Of a stretch of 64,000 bases of DNA, positions 11,452 through 22,329 are shown in pieces. Position 1 is the first letter of the stretch. Each line of letters opens with the position of its first letter. The stretch covers positions 9,623,872 to 9,687,871 of the forward strand of contig NC_092637.1 of NCBI RefSeq assembly GCF_039555335.1. Direction: 5' to 3'. The notes beneath the pieces are model-generated. The model was not told the origin of the DNA. It worked only from the letters and a program-made list of their open reading frames with translations, and did no database searches. Source of the stretch: Amphiura filiformis. Lineage: Eukaryota; Echinodermata; Ophiuroidea; Amphilepidida; Amphiuridae. A program made the position numbers and the translations under genes.

Positions 11452-11640
11452 TCTACAAAACTAAGACCTAAGACCTAAGACCCAAAAACTAAGACCCTAT
11501 CTACAAAACTAAGACCTACAAAACTAAGACCTACAAAACTAAGACCTACAAAACTAAGACCTACAAAACTAAGACCTACAAAACTAAGACCTACAAAACT
11601 AAGACCTACAAAACTAAGACCTACAAAACTAAGACCCTGT
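11452..11640. repeat. 15-bp minisatellite, left foldback arm
   Basis: About ten copies of ctacaaaactaagac in tandem, the outer copies shortened to cctaag. The same unit appears in inverse orientation at 13684-13830. Confidence 0.95.
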
Positions 11641-12722
11641 CTACATGTACAAGACTAAGCGTGACCATAATGATTGAATGGTAATCTTTTATGAAAGTTC
11701 TCGTCATTACTCAATTATTGCCAATTACTTCACTCAATTATTAATTATTATTACTACTCAATTATAACACCATTATATTAAAGTGTTGAGCCCAAATAGT
11801 GCCAGCTTACTAGAACAGTTGGATTTTGCATTAAATGGTGTAATTGTAGAACATACTTCACCCCTAATTTCACCACAATGACCTCTCCCAATGGCATTGT
11901 TTAATAACCTCAATAAAACAATCACAGTGCAAAATTTGACCTCAAGTTGGAGAGTATGAGTTTTTGTACCCAAATTTTCAAAGGTCATTCAATGAATGCA
12001 CAAATGTATTGGGCTTAAACAACTGTGCCCTGATAAATGAGCATGTTGTGGATCCTAGTGTATAAGGAATAGATGGTCATTTTATTGACCTTGGTCAGTG
12101 CTATGGCATGGCAGTAAATATACTAGGATAAGGGACTCCCCATCATATATTTTAATAAGGGGGCACACAGACCCGGGAAAGATGTTTGGTCTTTAGTGGA
12201 CAGCCCTGTACCTAGCATGATTTCGCAGATAGGGGGCGGGTGTAGATTTTTCAAATGCAGATCTTTCAGAAGAAAATCTTCATTCTGGCTAAGAGGCTAT
12301 TGGTACTTTTTATTTTAGACATTTTTTACAAAAAGTTCATGATTTGGGGTATATGACGCCTATGCCAAAATGTATTGAAAATTGTGTAATATTCCCGGGT
12401 AATATTTTGCCTAAATTTGAAATGGGCTAGGGTTCGCGGGTCGCCGGCCCCACTCTGTACGGGCCTGTATGTGAGGTTGCAGAGACCGTAGTTTCCTTTA
12501 AGAAGTTGGACACAGCAATGTGTCAGAGGTCATGTGGGAGTCATTTATAGAGAACATTTGGTGAAGTTTAAGTAAGCTATTTAACCTTAGGATTTAACAG
12601 TAATAAAAGGGGTGAAGTGTATGTAATTACACCATTATGTAAATAAGTAGATATTAATGTCAAGCCAACTGTTAAATATAAAGCTCAACCAATGCACTAT
12701 TGTCATTATTGTGGCTCACAAT

Positions 12723-13225
12723 CCCGGGGGCACTCCAACTTTGGAGGTGACGCGTATGTAGGGCTGTTAAGACCCCTTTTTTCAGCGTCGCTGTCACCCA
12801 AAGACCCTTATTTTTATTACGAACACATGCTCTGTCACCCGAAGACCCCCCGCCCCTATTTTTCCATTTGATCTGTCACCCAAAGACCCCTACAAATTCA
12901 AATTGAACAGCAACTTTCATTTATCACTGATTTTGTTACTTATTTTTAAAAACAAAGAAATTTGAAGCCATTTAGAACTAGAAATTCGATTTTCGAGGTT
13001 TCTGTGGCGCTGTTTCGGCTCTCACCCAAAGATTCCATTTTAAAAAAGGTCATGTTCTCACCCAATGACCCCATATTTTGTTCATTTTGCTCTCACTGAA
13101 TGCCAAAAATCATGCTCTCACCCAATGACCCCAGATTTTTTACATTTTGCTCTCACCGAATGCCCCTTAGTGCGAAAGTGCCAGCCCTACACATATATCC
13201 ATTTCATATTGAAGTGCCTCCCGGG
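12723..13225. mobile_element. 503-bp MITE with 8-bp target duplication (hAT-like), nested
   Basis: The termini CCCGGGGGCACT and AGTGCCTCCCGGG are inverse of each other. A perfect 8-bp duplication CTCACAAT lies at 12715-12722 and 13226-13233. Eight-base duplications are typical of hAT elements. The interior has imperfect repeats of the phrase ctgtcacccaaagaccc and its variant ctcacccaatgacccc. It is inserted inside the foldback element and is therefore younger than it. Confidence 0.8.
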
Positions 13226-13683
13226 CTCACAATAGACCCTTCACAATTAATTTGTAGCATCCAGTCATGTTTGATATTCAAAAAACAAATGAAGGCAAGT
13301 GTTTTACACACCAGATCAGATCAAAGCTATGCATGGTGAAACTCACAAGATTTGATCCCCCAATGTCCAATTTTACTAGCCCCTTTATCTGGAAGTAGGC
13401 CTACCCTTGGTTGTCAATTAGCACCTACACAGGTGGTGTCACTTTCTCTCATGTCAAAAAGCACACTGTACCATAGACTGTGATTGTACTGGAATGTTCA
13501 TTGTGTCAAGCTCCCCCCAGTGGGTTTTTTAATACCATATTTCACCAGAAATTTGTAAGTATCCCCAGTTTCAGTGAAAAATCTCAATATCAAAGAGGAA
13601 AATGCCATGTAATTAAATCATAACAAATAATTAAACCATGCAGCACCAATTTTTGAGTTGATCATAATGGTCACAGCAGGTCT

Positions 13684-13830
13684 TAATAGTTTTGTAGGTC
13701 TTAGTTTTGTAGGTCTTAGTTTTGTAGGTCTTAGTTTTGTAGGTCTTAGTTTTGTAGGTCTTAGTTTTGTAGGTCTTAGTTTTGTAGGTCTTAGTTTTAG
13801 GGTCTTAGGTCTTAGGTCTTAGTTTTGTAG
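13684..13830. repeat. 15-bp minisatellite, right foldback arm
   Basis: Tandem copies of gtcttagttttgtag, the inverse complement of the left-arm unit. The array is shorter than the left one, so the two arms have changed copy number independently. Confidence 0.95.
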
Positions 13831-14430
13831 ACACCCAGCACAAGCAAAATATACCTGGCCGGGTGGGCCAAAAACACAGCATGAAGCTAATTAAAGTGTC
13901 TATAAAAAGTGTGACATAAAAAATGAGCGACTATAAAAGTCAATGATATAAAGTGCCAATAAAAAGGCATAGGTCTTGGTAAAAGTCAAGGTTTCAAATG
14001 TTGCAAAATAAGTACTTCCTCTTATGTCTACAAGCACTCACAAGTTTATTTCTATTATTACAAATGATATAATATTTTTTCAGTCAAGCACAAATTACAT
14101 TTCTTTGTATTCGGAGAGTAGGCTTTGGCACGTGTGATTATTCTCCATGCAATTGAGTAATTAATTATTCTTGTCCTTTAAATACCATATATATATTGGC
14201 TGAGAGTGGTGGCGTTACGTTGTTTTTCATTCTTGAATGAGTTGGTATGGTAGTAGAATCTAGTCTTGAATGGTCCTTCCGTTAGTCCAATATAAGATTC
14301 CTTTGTTTGATTATCATCCCGAGCTACAGAAGCCTGGTAAATGACTGATGGTGTAAGACAATTGCCATCTAGGGGGCATGCGGAATATACGTAGGATACT
14401 GTATTTAAATGTGGGTTAAAGGCAAATTGT

Positions 14431-14495
14431 TTTGCCTTACCCTTTGTGATTAGTAATTAATGCCGCATTATAATGGCGTTTCTCCGGGCTCTGGA
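14431..14495 (-). pseudogene. decayed ankyrin exon B3
   Basis: Antisense remnants of both ends of an ankyrin exon (gccttaccctttgtgattag, then gccgcattataatggcg) are joined with most of the central codons deleted. No open frame remains. Its position in the unit matches B1, B2 and B4. Confidence 0.55.
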
Positions 14496-14954
14496 GTCAC
14501 ATATATACAACCATGATCGAAATTGTCAGTGCAAAATGTCGTACTGCTGCATGGTATTCGAAACTGACTGACATATAGGTATCCATTTAGCTGGGGACCG
14601 AAACCCCCATATTTTTTGAGGTACTGACAAGTCGAGATTGTTACGAGTCGTACTGGACTTAAGGCCAAAATCACCTTTTTCCCGAACTCACACGAATGCA
14701 CAACACAAATTCACTGTTTGATTAAGCTAACAAAATCTGAGTCTTTAATTGAAAGCAAGATATAATTGGTAAAATATATGACAACAAAATGCACATACAA
14801 AAATAATCACACAATCACAATAATATTTTAACTACTCAGTACTCAGCCAGCATTCTTCTTCTTCTTGAAGATAAGATAGAGGTCTTGCAATGTGTATATC
14901 CTTATTCTCTTGTCCTGCGAAAATCAGCGAAGTCCTTTGTACACTTGCACAAAA

Positions 14955-15100
14955 ATGGTGCTGCTTACTCCAAACAATGATATCCTTGCGTTGCTTTCTC
15001 CAAACGCTTATCTCCTTGCGCTGCTTTCTCCAAACATTTATCTCCTTGCGCTGCTTTCTCCAAACATTTATCTCCTTAAGCTGCTTTCTCCAAATATGGT
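14955..15100. repeat. 30-bp tandem repeat
   Basis: About four to five copies of a 30-bp unit beginning tgctttctccaaacattt. Because 30 is a multiple of three, two frames read through it and give a repetitive 10-residue pattern. The flanks show no coding signal, so I treat it as a minisatellite in an intron. Confidence 0.85.
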
Positions 15101-15457
15101 GTTTATTTCACCAATCGCTCTTTCTCCAGGGAACAGGCTTTTTCTGCATTGCTCCACTCTATTTGACAGATGTGTTGTTTTAAAATACCAGATTCCAGCA
15201 TGTCGACAGGAGAAATTTAATCCTTTGATGAGGAAGAGCACATTCGCGTACTCATAAATCTCCCTCGTTGCTGTATTAAAATAGTCAATTATTGGCTATG
15301 TAAACTGGTTAAAATGCACTTCTTTTTTGAAGCACGAAGACCATCACACACACGTGGAATTTTACAATCTCCCATGACATTCTGTCATAATAAAGGCTAT
15401 TGCAGCCTGTCAGATCTGTATCCAGATGATAATAATTGTAACGAAGGGGAAACATAC

Positions 15458-15559
15458 TACTTTTGCCCTGTTGACATCGGCTTTACCCTCTGTTATTAGA
15501 ATTTTACACACGTCTACGTGACCTCCTTTTGATGCCGCATACAGGGGTGTTGATCCGTC
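15458..15559 (-). CDS. ankyrin-repeat exon A5
   Basis: A 102-bp, phase 0-0 exon for one ankyrin repeat (starts DGSTPLYAASKGGH, ends DVNRAKV). The acceptor is CTTCAG and the donor is GTATGT. It is very close to exon A1 and A3 and shares their flanking intron. A matching decayed exon (B4) lies about 100 bp further downstream on the plus strand, as in the other units, showing that the duplicated unit originally held two ankyrin exons. Confidence 0.85.
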
Positions 15560-15663
15560 CTGAAGCAAAATAAAGTAAAAGTGAGTGATTATTAGAATAT
15601 ACGTTGGACATTTAAAAGTGGGTTAACGACAAACGGATACTCAAAGGCGAAACATTATGTATG

Positions 15664-15856
15664 TTGTGCCTTGTTGACTTCGGTTTATCCTTAATGATTT
15701 GTATCAATTAATTCATTCATTCATTCATTCATTCATTCATTCATTCATTCATTCATTCATTCATTCATTCATTAATTAATTAATTAATTAATTAATTAAT
15801 TTAATTATTTGTTTATTGATTAATTAATTAAAGCCGCGATATAATGGTGTTTCTAT
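15664..15856 (-). pseudogene. decayed ankyrin exon B4 with microsatellite
   Basis: The ends of an ankyrin exon are recognisable (gccttgttgacttcgg antisense; gccgcgatataatggtgtttc), but the centre is filled by (ATTC)n and (ATTA)n repeats at about 15712-15835. The same attaatta seed is present in B1 and B2, and here it has expanded. Confidence 0.6.
15712..15835. repeat. (ATTC)n / (ATTA)n microsatellite
   Basis: About 60 bp of ATTC repeats followed by about 60 bp of ATTA repeats, lying within the decayed ankyrin exon B4. Confidence 0.97.
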
Positions 15857-16049
15857 GGCCTAGAGTCACATATAATCAGTATTATCGGTGCAATATGTCG
15901 TAACGCAACATGGTATTCGAAACTGAATGACATTATAGGTGACCTTGGTAAACTAGCTGATCTAATAGGTGGATAATATAAGCTGATTAACAATAACTTG
16001 ATCATTTGGGTTGACGTATTAGTTTGGTAACCGAAATCGCTAAAAATTT

Positions 16050-16278
16050 CGTCAACCTACTACGATAATTGCCTAAGTCATTTTTTGTAATTTTGAGAAC
16101 AATGGTTCAAAAATGCATTTAAACATATTTATTCACCAATCTTTGCACAAGAACAAATAAAGGGAATAATCAGAAATAATTAGGGTGATTACGTACTGAT
16201 GCCTGCTTGAACCATAATTTGTACTTTGCTCCCAAAATTACAAGAAATGACTTAGGCAATTATCGTAGTAGGCTGGCG
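16050..16278. mobile_element. palindromic MITE, copy 2
   Basis: Same family and same position within the ankyrin unit as 9334-9561, differing by a few bases and one small indel. The two copies are paralogous by unit duplication. The outer flanks have diverged, so the ATAT duplication is no longer visible here. Confidence 0.8.
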
Positions 16279-16955
16279 AGATATGTTTGCCCCAACAATA
16301 CATTCAAACTGTTTCATTTGACTATTTGCTCAGTATATAATCGCCATGTGGTATCTATTTTACTATTTTCAATTTAATAGTGCATTAACAATAATACAGA
16401 TACTCGAACGAGAAACATTATACCTCTTCAAACATTATATTGGGTATATTTGGTACCATGGAATAAGTATGGTCTCCTCCTGTTATTGATATTAAAATAA
16501 GTATCAATCAGATTTTCATCACTTATTTGTCTAAGAAATAAGGAAATTACTTTTCTAACATAACTATACATGGAGGTTTCCCCCTTGCCCATCAACTTTG
16601 AGCGCATACCTTTGCCCCCGGGAAAGTGGGGTTGTCGATGTTTTAATCATTAAACAATAGACTTTTTAGAAATTGTTCAAATGGCTCAACAATAAATAAT
16701 GTTGATTTCAAAACATCCACCCCGTTCGACGGGTTGCATCTGAATAGTTTAGCCATGGCCATTATACTTTGTAGCTGAGCAATTTGCACACAGTAAAGAA
16801 CCGTTATAAAATGTCTTGATGTGGAAACACAAATGACATTTTGGTTGCCTAGTTCGAAACTGACTGACATTATAGGATAACATCAGCTGAATGACGATAC
16901 TTTGACAATACTCAGTTTGACGTGTTAGTTTGATAACCAAAATCGCTAAAACATA

Positions 16956-17120
16956 TCGTCAGCCTTCTCGATAATTGCCTAAGTAATGTGAATCAGATGT
17001 TCATCACATCTGATGAAGTCCTCCGACGTGTAGGACGAAATATTAGAGTAAGTAAAAACATACTGGTTTTGTCAATTTCTAATTGATATGTTTTACAAAC
17101 CTGATGAAGTTTGGATAATG
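16956..17120. other. MITE end followed by hammerhead-like motif
   Basis: The left end of the palindromic MITE (cgtcagccttctcgataatt) breaks off and is followed by a stretch containing CTGATGA (17010-17016), a 5-bp stem GTCCT/AGGAC (17018-17022 with 17032-17036) and GAAA (17037-17040). This order resembles the core of a hammerhead ribozyme, with one extra A at the base of stem II. The CTGATGA also forms one side of a 7-bp hairpin with an upstream CAGATGT. Closing stems I and III are not convincing here. Confidence 0.35.
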
Positions 17121-17149
17121 TCATTAATCATAGCCTGGTGATTAAATGT

Positions 17150-17960
17150 GATTTATGAATAGTGCCTGATGAGTGTGGTGAGTTAGGGAGGGGATGGACG
17201 GAAGAAGGGGTGGGCAAATACAACTTCGTCTTTATAGTGCAAGTTTGGTATAAAATCTCAGCACTTCCGGCAAGCATTGTAATGGTATTATTAATTCATA
17301 TTTATGTTAAATATCGTGAGACTCAAATATCTCAATCATTAATCTCATTATCTCATTCTTAATAAAGTCTTCTGGGGACACCTTGTAGCGAATGGGGAAG
17401 GGAGGTTGGAGGTTCCCACACCACTGATTTCCCACCCCTTCTGGCTACCATCACCTCTGATTTAAAAAAAAAAAAGATAATGTATACGCGAATTTGGTAC
17501 GGAATTTAAGTTGAGTTTTATTTCTGTTTCTACTGATACCAAAATTAGTACCAGCATGCTTCGTATGACGTCATAAGCTTCCAAAACCTTCAAAATAACA
17601 AAATGTTCCATTAGTAGGATTTCAATTGAATTTTATGACAAAAAATGATAAACATCCGATTTTCGTCAGGTTTTTAGCTTGAAGGAAATTATTATTCTAA
17701 CATACAGAGTTCAAAGTCCTTACTATCAATGTTAATATAACATTGTATGTTTCATTCGAGAAACCATATAAAATATAATCGTTATTATCGGTGCACTACG
17801 TCGTACCGCTACATGGTATTCGAAATTGAGTAGCATATATAGGTGTCTTTGGAAAATTATCTAATCTGATTGGCGGTTGATATTAGGTGATTAACGATAC
17901 TGTGACGATACTCGCTATTTTGTTGCCCCAACATTTAAATCAAACTGGTCATTTGACTGT
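17150..17960. other. no recognisable feature
   Basis: Upstream intron or intergenic DNA with remnants of the ankyrin unit near 17690-17930 (gtcgtaccgctacatggtattcg is the uninterrupted site used to bound the 2.1-kb element). There is an isolated TGACGTCA at 17566-17573. No coding segment is supported. Confidence 0.4.
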
Positions 17961-17974
17961 TTGCTCATATACAG

Positions 17975-18336
17975 GGTTCAAAACAAATAATCCCTTCCTA
18001 AAATTACAAAGCATTTTTTGCATAACTTGACAAAAATTAAAAAATCTGTGGATAGAGGAATCGTTTTGCTATTCTCTCACTGTTATTCCATTTCTAAAAA
18101 CAATTTTTAAATTGCAGTTTCTAAATGTAATGTAAAAAAGTTCTTGATATCAAAGTTGATTGAATTATATTTTTTCTTAACCTTAATGTTTTTGATCCCT
18201 CAGTTACCCATGCAACCACCATTCAGTACAAAACAACGATTCGTTGAAATGGATTTTGAGATGAATACGGATTTCTTTAAGCAGTTGTTTCAAAATGATA
18301 AAATTACGAGGGAGGAGAAATGTGCGCTCCACGCAT
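17975..18336 (+). mobile_element. possible mariner-like fragment
   Basis: It starts TACAGGGTTCAAAACAAAT, reminiscent of mariner ends. About 200 bp later a short frame (from Met at about 18207) contains FSTKQRFVEMDFEM, which resembles the helix-turn-helix start of some mariner-type transposases before the frame ends at 18338. No right end and no DDE region are visible. It could equally be an unrelated short exon, since a usable acceptor (ccctcag) stands just before it. Confidence 0.22.
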
Positions 18337-18399
18337 AAATTTGACCAAAAGGGTGAACCTGTAATGGGTATGCTGAAGCATCTCACATCTTGCATCTTG

Positions 18400-19230
18400 A
18401 TCTAAAGTAATTGCTTTTTTGCATGATATGGCCACATGAGATTGGTTGCAGTTAAGTGGCTGGATGCTGACAATCCAACCTCTTAATTCAACCAATCTTC
18501 TTCTTTGACTTGTACGCCTTCATCTAAAAGAGCCGTCGCTCTAGATCATAGCAACTGTTTCAGTCTACTGTTTACAAGTAAATTTTATCGCTCTTTGCCA
18601 ACAGAAGAACTAAGGGTCTTTTTATCTTTTTGGTTTCGGTAGGTCTATTGTTCAGAAACGAAAACGCACAGGATTAAGTGAGTTGGTGTGAAATTTGACT
18701 TCATTGTTACGTTTAGCGCATCATGCTTTCAATAGGTGCTGTCAATCACACTTAAGTCTGTCAATAAAAGTTGGATTGGATAAGTCAATTATATGCAACA
18801 CAGGTGCTGCAAGTGGGCAATCTTACTCATGTCTCTCATTTAACTAGGCAGGATATGCCTACACCCTCTTCTCCTCTCGCTTTCTTCTCTTTCTAGTCTT
18901 TCTGTCTCCCCCCAAAAAAATCTCACCTGTGTCATCTTTTGAATTATGTGGATATCTGAATGTTATTGGATGTTGTATTTCAAGTCTCTATTCTGCAAAG
19001 TTTCCCTTTACCCTCCCCCTCTCACTGTTTCAGCAGTAGGCCTATGAAAAATTTGACATGTATTTTTCATTGTGTTAAAATTAAGTAATTTTCTCATATG
19101 GTATATACAAAGGAATCAGCACAAATTCGTGAGTAACATACATGAACGTACATTACAATCATATACCACAAACATAGACAAAATATCACAGCTAAAAGTG
19201 TTCAATAGTGTTAAACAAAATGCATGTATT
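18400..19230. other. no recognisable feature
   Basis: AT-rich, pyrimidine-tract-bearing sequence without a supported exon, repeat pair or RNA gene. Confidence 0.4.
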
Positions 19231-19234
19231 TTGC

Positions 19235-20239
19235 AAAAAATCATTTATTATACACATCACACCTCTGTTATCTTACGTGCCAGGATATTGAAACTACGCA
19301 TGGTTATACTCTTAAATCTTGGCTCAAAATAAAAGTTTTTTGATAAAAATATAATTTATGGTTGTTAAGATGTGTTGGTTTAAATGAATACAGATTTGGT
19401 ACGTCGGAAACGGTCAGAAAAGAAAGGCTAATTTAAAATGTCGCCAATATCTATGTGGAAATTATTACAGACTTATTTCTGATAAATATTAAATAGCTTT
19501 ATTTTTGGTAATCCTTGCAGATAGTACAGTTTTACTGGGCATCGTGTTTTGCACAACAAAACCGATAAATCTTCAGAATAGCCCACGACTTTACCCTTTT
19601 CCATAAGTTGTTGACTTCGATCGGGTCTGCACTTGTTGGTTCAAGTCATATTAATTGGTTCATAGGTTAAAATCAAATAAGTCTTATACATAGTTTTTTG
19701 TATATTGTTATCATATACAAGGTTATTAACAAACTGCTCATCTTATTTCCACGTAAAGATGCATCCATTACTTTAAAAAGGACGTAATTACGAATTACCT
19801 TAAACGTGATCTAATCAAAATCTGGCAAATTTCACTAATATATATGTGTCTGCTGAACCCTTTGATAATTTCTGCTCATATAAAACATGTTTCATTTTGT
19901 TTTGAAGTCTCAAAGTATGTCATTGAGCTCAAACACGACCAAAATATTTATTCTGAGTAAGCAGTTGGACAACCACATTTTGAAAACATTTTTATGGACA
20001 TTATACAAAGCTACAATATTATGCTTACTAAACCTGTGGCTTCAGTTTTTAACCGTTTCCGATGTACCAAATCTGTATTCGCTTTATCAACCGACATATT
20101 TTAACAACCAAAGATTATATTTTCAATTTTATTTTGTAGCCTAGCTTTAAGAGTATTCGTACGGATAATTTCAATTGGCCGGCACGTAAGATAACAGAGA
20201 TATGATGATGGATGTAGAACTTTTTGAATGACCCTCGTA
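19235..20239. mobile_element. 1-kb inverted-repeat element (mariner-type end)
   Basis: Two arms of about 180 bp (19235-19414 and 20052-20239) are inverse of each other with about 80 per cent identity by eye; both contain ctctgttatcttacgtgcc and its inverse. The right end reads, on the minus strand, TACGAGGGTCATTCAAAAAG, a terminus found on Tc1/mariner-type elements. The left terminus is not preserved. There is no transposase frame. Confidence 0.55.
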
Positions 20240-20350
20240 TATTTGCTTTATGCATTTGGAGGGAATCAAAACATGTGATAATCAATACCAAAATAATGAT
20301 GATAATATTGTGATTCTTCACTAAATGTCAAATTGAAACAGTAAGATTTC

Positions 20351-20505
20351 CATATTTTTCTGACCAACAAGGTCCTCAATAGCCTACAATTGAAAGTTGT
20401 CCTTTTAGTGGTAAAGTTAGATTTAAATTTTGCTGATTAGTAAGTGTTACCAATTTAACTATTGGTCTTCCACTTTTTGTGACCTTGTTGGTCACAAAAA
20501 ATATT
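20351..20505. repeat. short inverted-repeat element
   Basis: TTTTTCTGACCAACAAGGTC near 20354 is matched by its inverse near 20482-20502 (gaccttgttggtcacaaaaa). It is probably a small MITE. No target duplication is evident. Confidence 0.4.
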
Positions 20506-20878
20506 GAACTTTTCATGTTGCAATATCACATGTTTGGACCTCCGCGAAACAAAAAGAAGCAAAACATTCCAATGAGAGCCGAAATCATTCCCTTCCATGG
20601 ATACTGAATGCAAGAAAATATGATTTTGCTGCCAAATCATGAGTTGGGATCATTGCAACAATATTGGAATCATTGCAACAAATGAGGTGTCATAATGCGT
20701 AAAAATAAATTCTGCGTCAATGCTTTTTTACAAATTTTGCATACGATGATACGATAACCCTTTTTCGAATGATGGTCTTTCATTAAGGGGATAATTACTT
20801 TTTTTGATGTGTTTATGTTGACTTCACGAAGCGGTGGCAAGCACTATTTATACAGTCATGTTTAGACGTGTTGTCACT

Positions 20879-21208
20879 CAATCAAAAGGTTCTTATTTCT
20901 GATCCAATAAATTGCACTTACTGTGTACGTTTAGATAACCAACTCTGTTATCTTTATCAACACTGAATGAAGACTGCTACTGTGAACTGGTCATCCAATC
21001 ACCTATTGATTTCTTGGTGATTGACTTGTTGACTGTGTTGCCAGTTGATTTTTTTCCTGTTGGATGTTTTGAGGGATTTTTCACAGGATGTAGCAGTTCA
21101 TCAAAAATTTGAGACATTTCTAAGTGTTGATAAAGATAACAGAGTTGGTTATCGAAACGTACACAGTAAGTGCAATTTATTGGATCAGAAATAAGAACCT
21201 TTTGATTG
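20879..21208. mobile_element. 330-bp MITE with 88-bp inverted repeats
   Basis: Left arm 20879-20966 and right arm 21123-21208 are almost perfect inverses, containing gataaagataacagagttgg. A spacer of about 155 bp separates them. The high arm identity suggests a young or conserved hairpin element. It sits just upstream of the divergent ankyrin exon. Confidence 0.75.
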
Positions 21209-21282
21209 ACTTTATTCTACCGATCCTGATGAATTTGTTCAACCGTGTTGTCACTATACCAAATTGAGGTCACTATACATAC

Positions 21283-21399
21283 CAACGTTGATTCATTCAC
21301 CCACTTGTTGCTGACTGTAATCAATGCCTTACATGCGTCGATATTTTCTGATAGTACGTCAACTAAGATGTCTAAGTGTGTTGTGAGACATCGGTCTGC
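21283..21399 (-). CDS. divergent ankyrin-like exon
   Basis: A minus-strand stretch of 39 codons, open and phase 0 at both ends, bounded by an acceptor TTATTACAG and a donor GTATGTATAG. The protein starts ADRCLTTHLDILVDVL and ends ACKALITVSNKWVNESTL. The last part aligns with the end of ankyrin exon A4 (VCKILITEGKAYVNEATL), so this is probably an upstream, more diverged repeat of the same gene with a longer first helix. It could be a capping repeat. No earlier exon was recognised to its right, so the 5' end of the gene is not seen. Confidence 0.55.
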
Positions 21400-21489
21400 C
21401 TGTAATAACAAGCAGAAACAACACATGAATACCATTGTCTTTAACACTGAAAGGGGATATAAAGCCTTTGTTAGATATTTCGAATAAAG

Positions 21490-22110
21490 GTTGTTGGTAT
21501 AATGTATGTAAAAATATGCTCAAATGAAAACGATGAAACGAAATATTAGTGCACGTATTGATCTTGATATTTATTCATATTCATATATTACTTCACATAA
21601 CTGCATCCCTGACAAAAAATAATTTAAAAAAAAGCAAATGATATGGTGAATAACTGAATATTCAAAAAGCAAAGTAGGCCAGAGGTGATCACAACCCAAA
21701 AAAATATCGTCCACTTAAACTTGGTACACGAATAAACATTATAAACTAAGACTACAAAAAAGGCAATATATTAAACTAGCACAACAGCAATTAAATTATA
21801 AAGTCTTTGACGGTTTTGGACAATTTTATTAAATAGTGGGGTCAATAACTGTAATGATCGTGCACTTCTGGATAAAAGAACTAAACTTGGAATGGGCATT
21901 CCTTAGGGGGTTAATGCAAATCTTAGTATGGGTGCCCATAATTAGAAAACGCTAATTCCCTCATTGGCCACGGCCCTTTTCTTTAGGGGTAAAATATCAA
22001 ATTGCTCCAATAAAGTTGTAATATTACTCAAATTCCTCATACAGGTGTGAGCCGCAATTGCATGACCAGCAGTCTTCTGCTAACCATGCTATTATGTCGT
22101 CCATATATCT
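21490..22110. other. no recognisable feature
   Basis: AT-rich sequence upstream of the last ankyrin-like exon. No promoter element or exon could be supported. Confidence 0.4.
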
Positions 22111-22117
22111 TCCATCA

Positions 22118-22324
22118 ATAGAGGCCGTCAGCCTTTCGCCATCTTGTGGGTACAAATGTTACGCGTGTGCATGCGTCGGACACTACGCGCAGGGCGCAGC
22201 TTGCCACGCAGCTGTTATCGCGCATCGACACGCTGATTTTGCTGTTCACGCATGGAGATCGTACAACCATCGCAGCGTGTGCCCACAAGATGGCGGCATA
22301 TGACGTCACGCTGACGGCCTCTAT
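22118..22324. mobile_element. 207-bp MITE carrying TGACGTCA
   Basis: The termini are ATAGAGGCCGTCAGC and its exact inverse, with inner arms sharing gccatcttgtggg. The right arm contains TGACGTCA (22301-22308), a canonical cAMP-response-element palindrome; the left arm has lost it. The spacer is GC-rich compared with its surroundings. No coding content. Confidence 0.7.
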
Positions 22325-22329
22325 TACAT

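Larger units (their letters stand above)
11447..13836. mobile_element. 2.4-kb foldback element with 15-bp tandem repeats in its arms (TU-like)
   Basis: The element starts GGGTGTCTACAAAACTAAG and ends with the exact inverse, flanked by a perfect 9-bp duplication AGCACAAGC (11438-11446 and 13837-13845). Each arm is mostly a tandem array of the 15-mer ctacaaaactaagac (about 11452-11640, and inverted at 13684-13830), followed by a matching inner stretch gtgaccataatgat. Such arms built of short tandem repeats are the hallmark of foldback elements, including the TU elements of sea urchins. A 9-bp duplication is also used by Mutator-like elements. The interior has no transposase and holds a nested MITE. 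Confidence 0.85.

Noticed and set aside
11447-11640. Evenly spaced repeats resembling a CRISPR array
   Set aside because: The 15-bp units are contiguous with no spacers, form transposon arms, and the DNA is eukaryotic.
14890-15257. 121- and 97-codon frames with a 10-residue repeat
   Set aside because: The repeat is a 30-bp minisatellite, two frames are open simply because 30 is a multiple of three, and no splice or conservation evidence supports coding.
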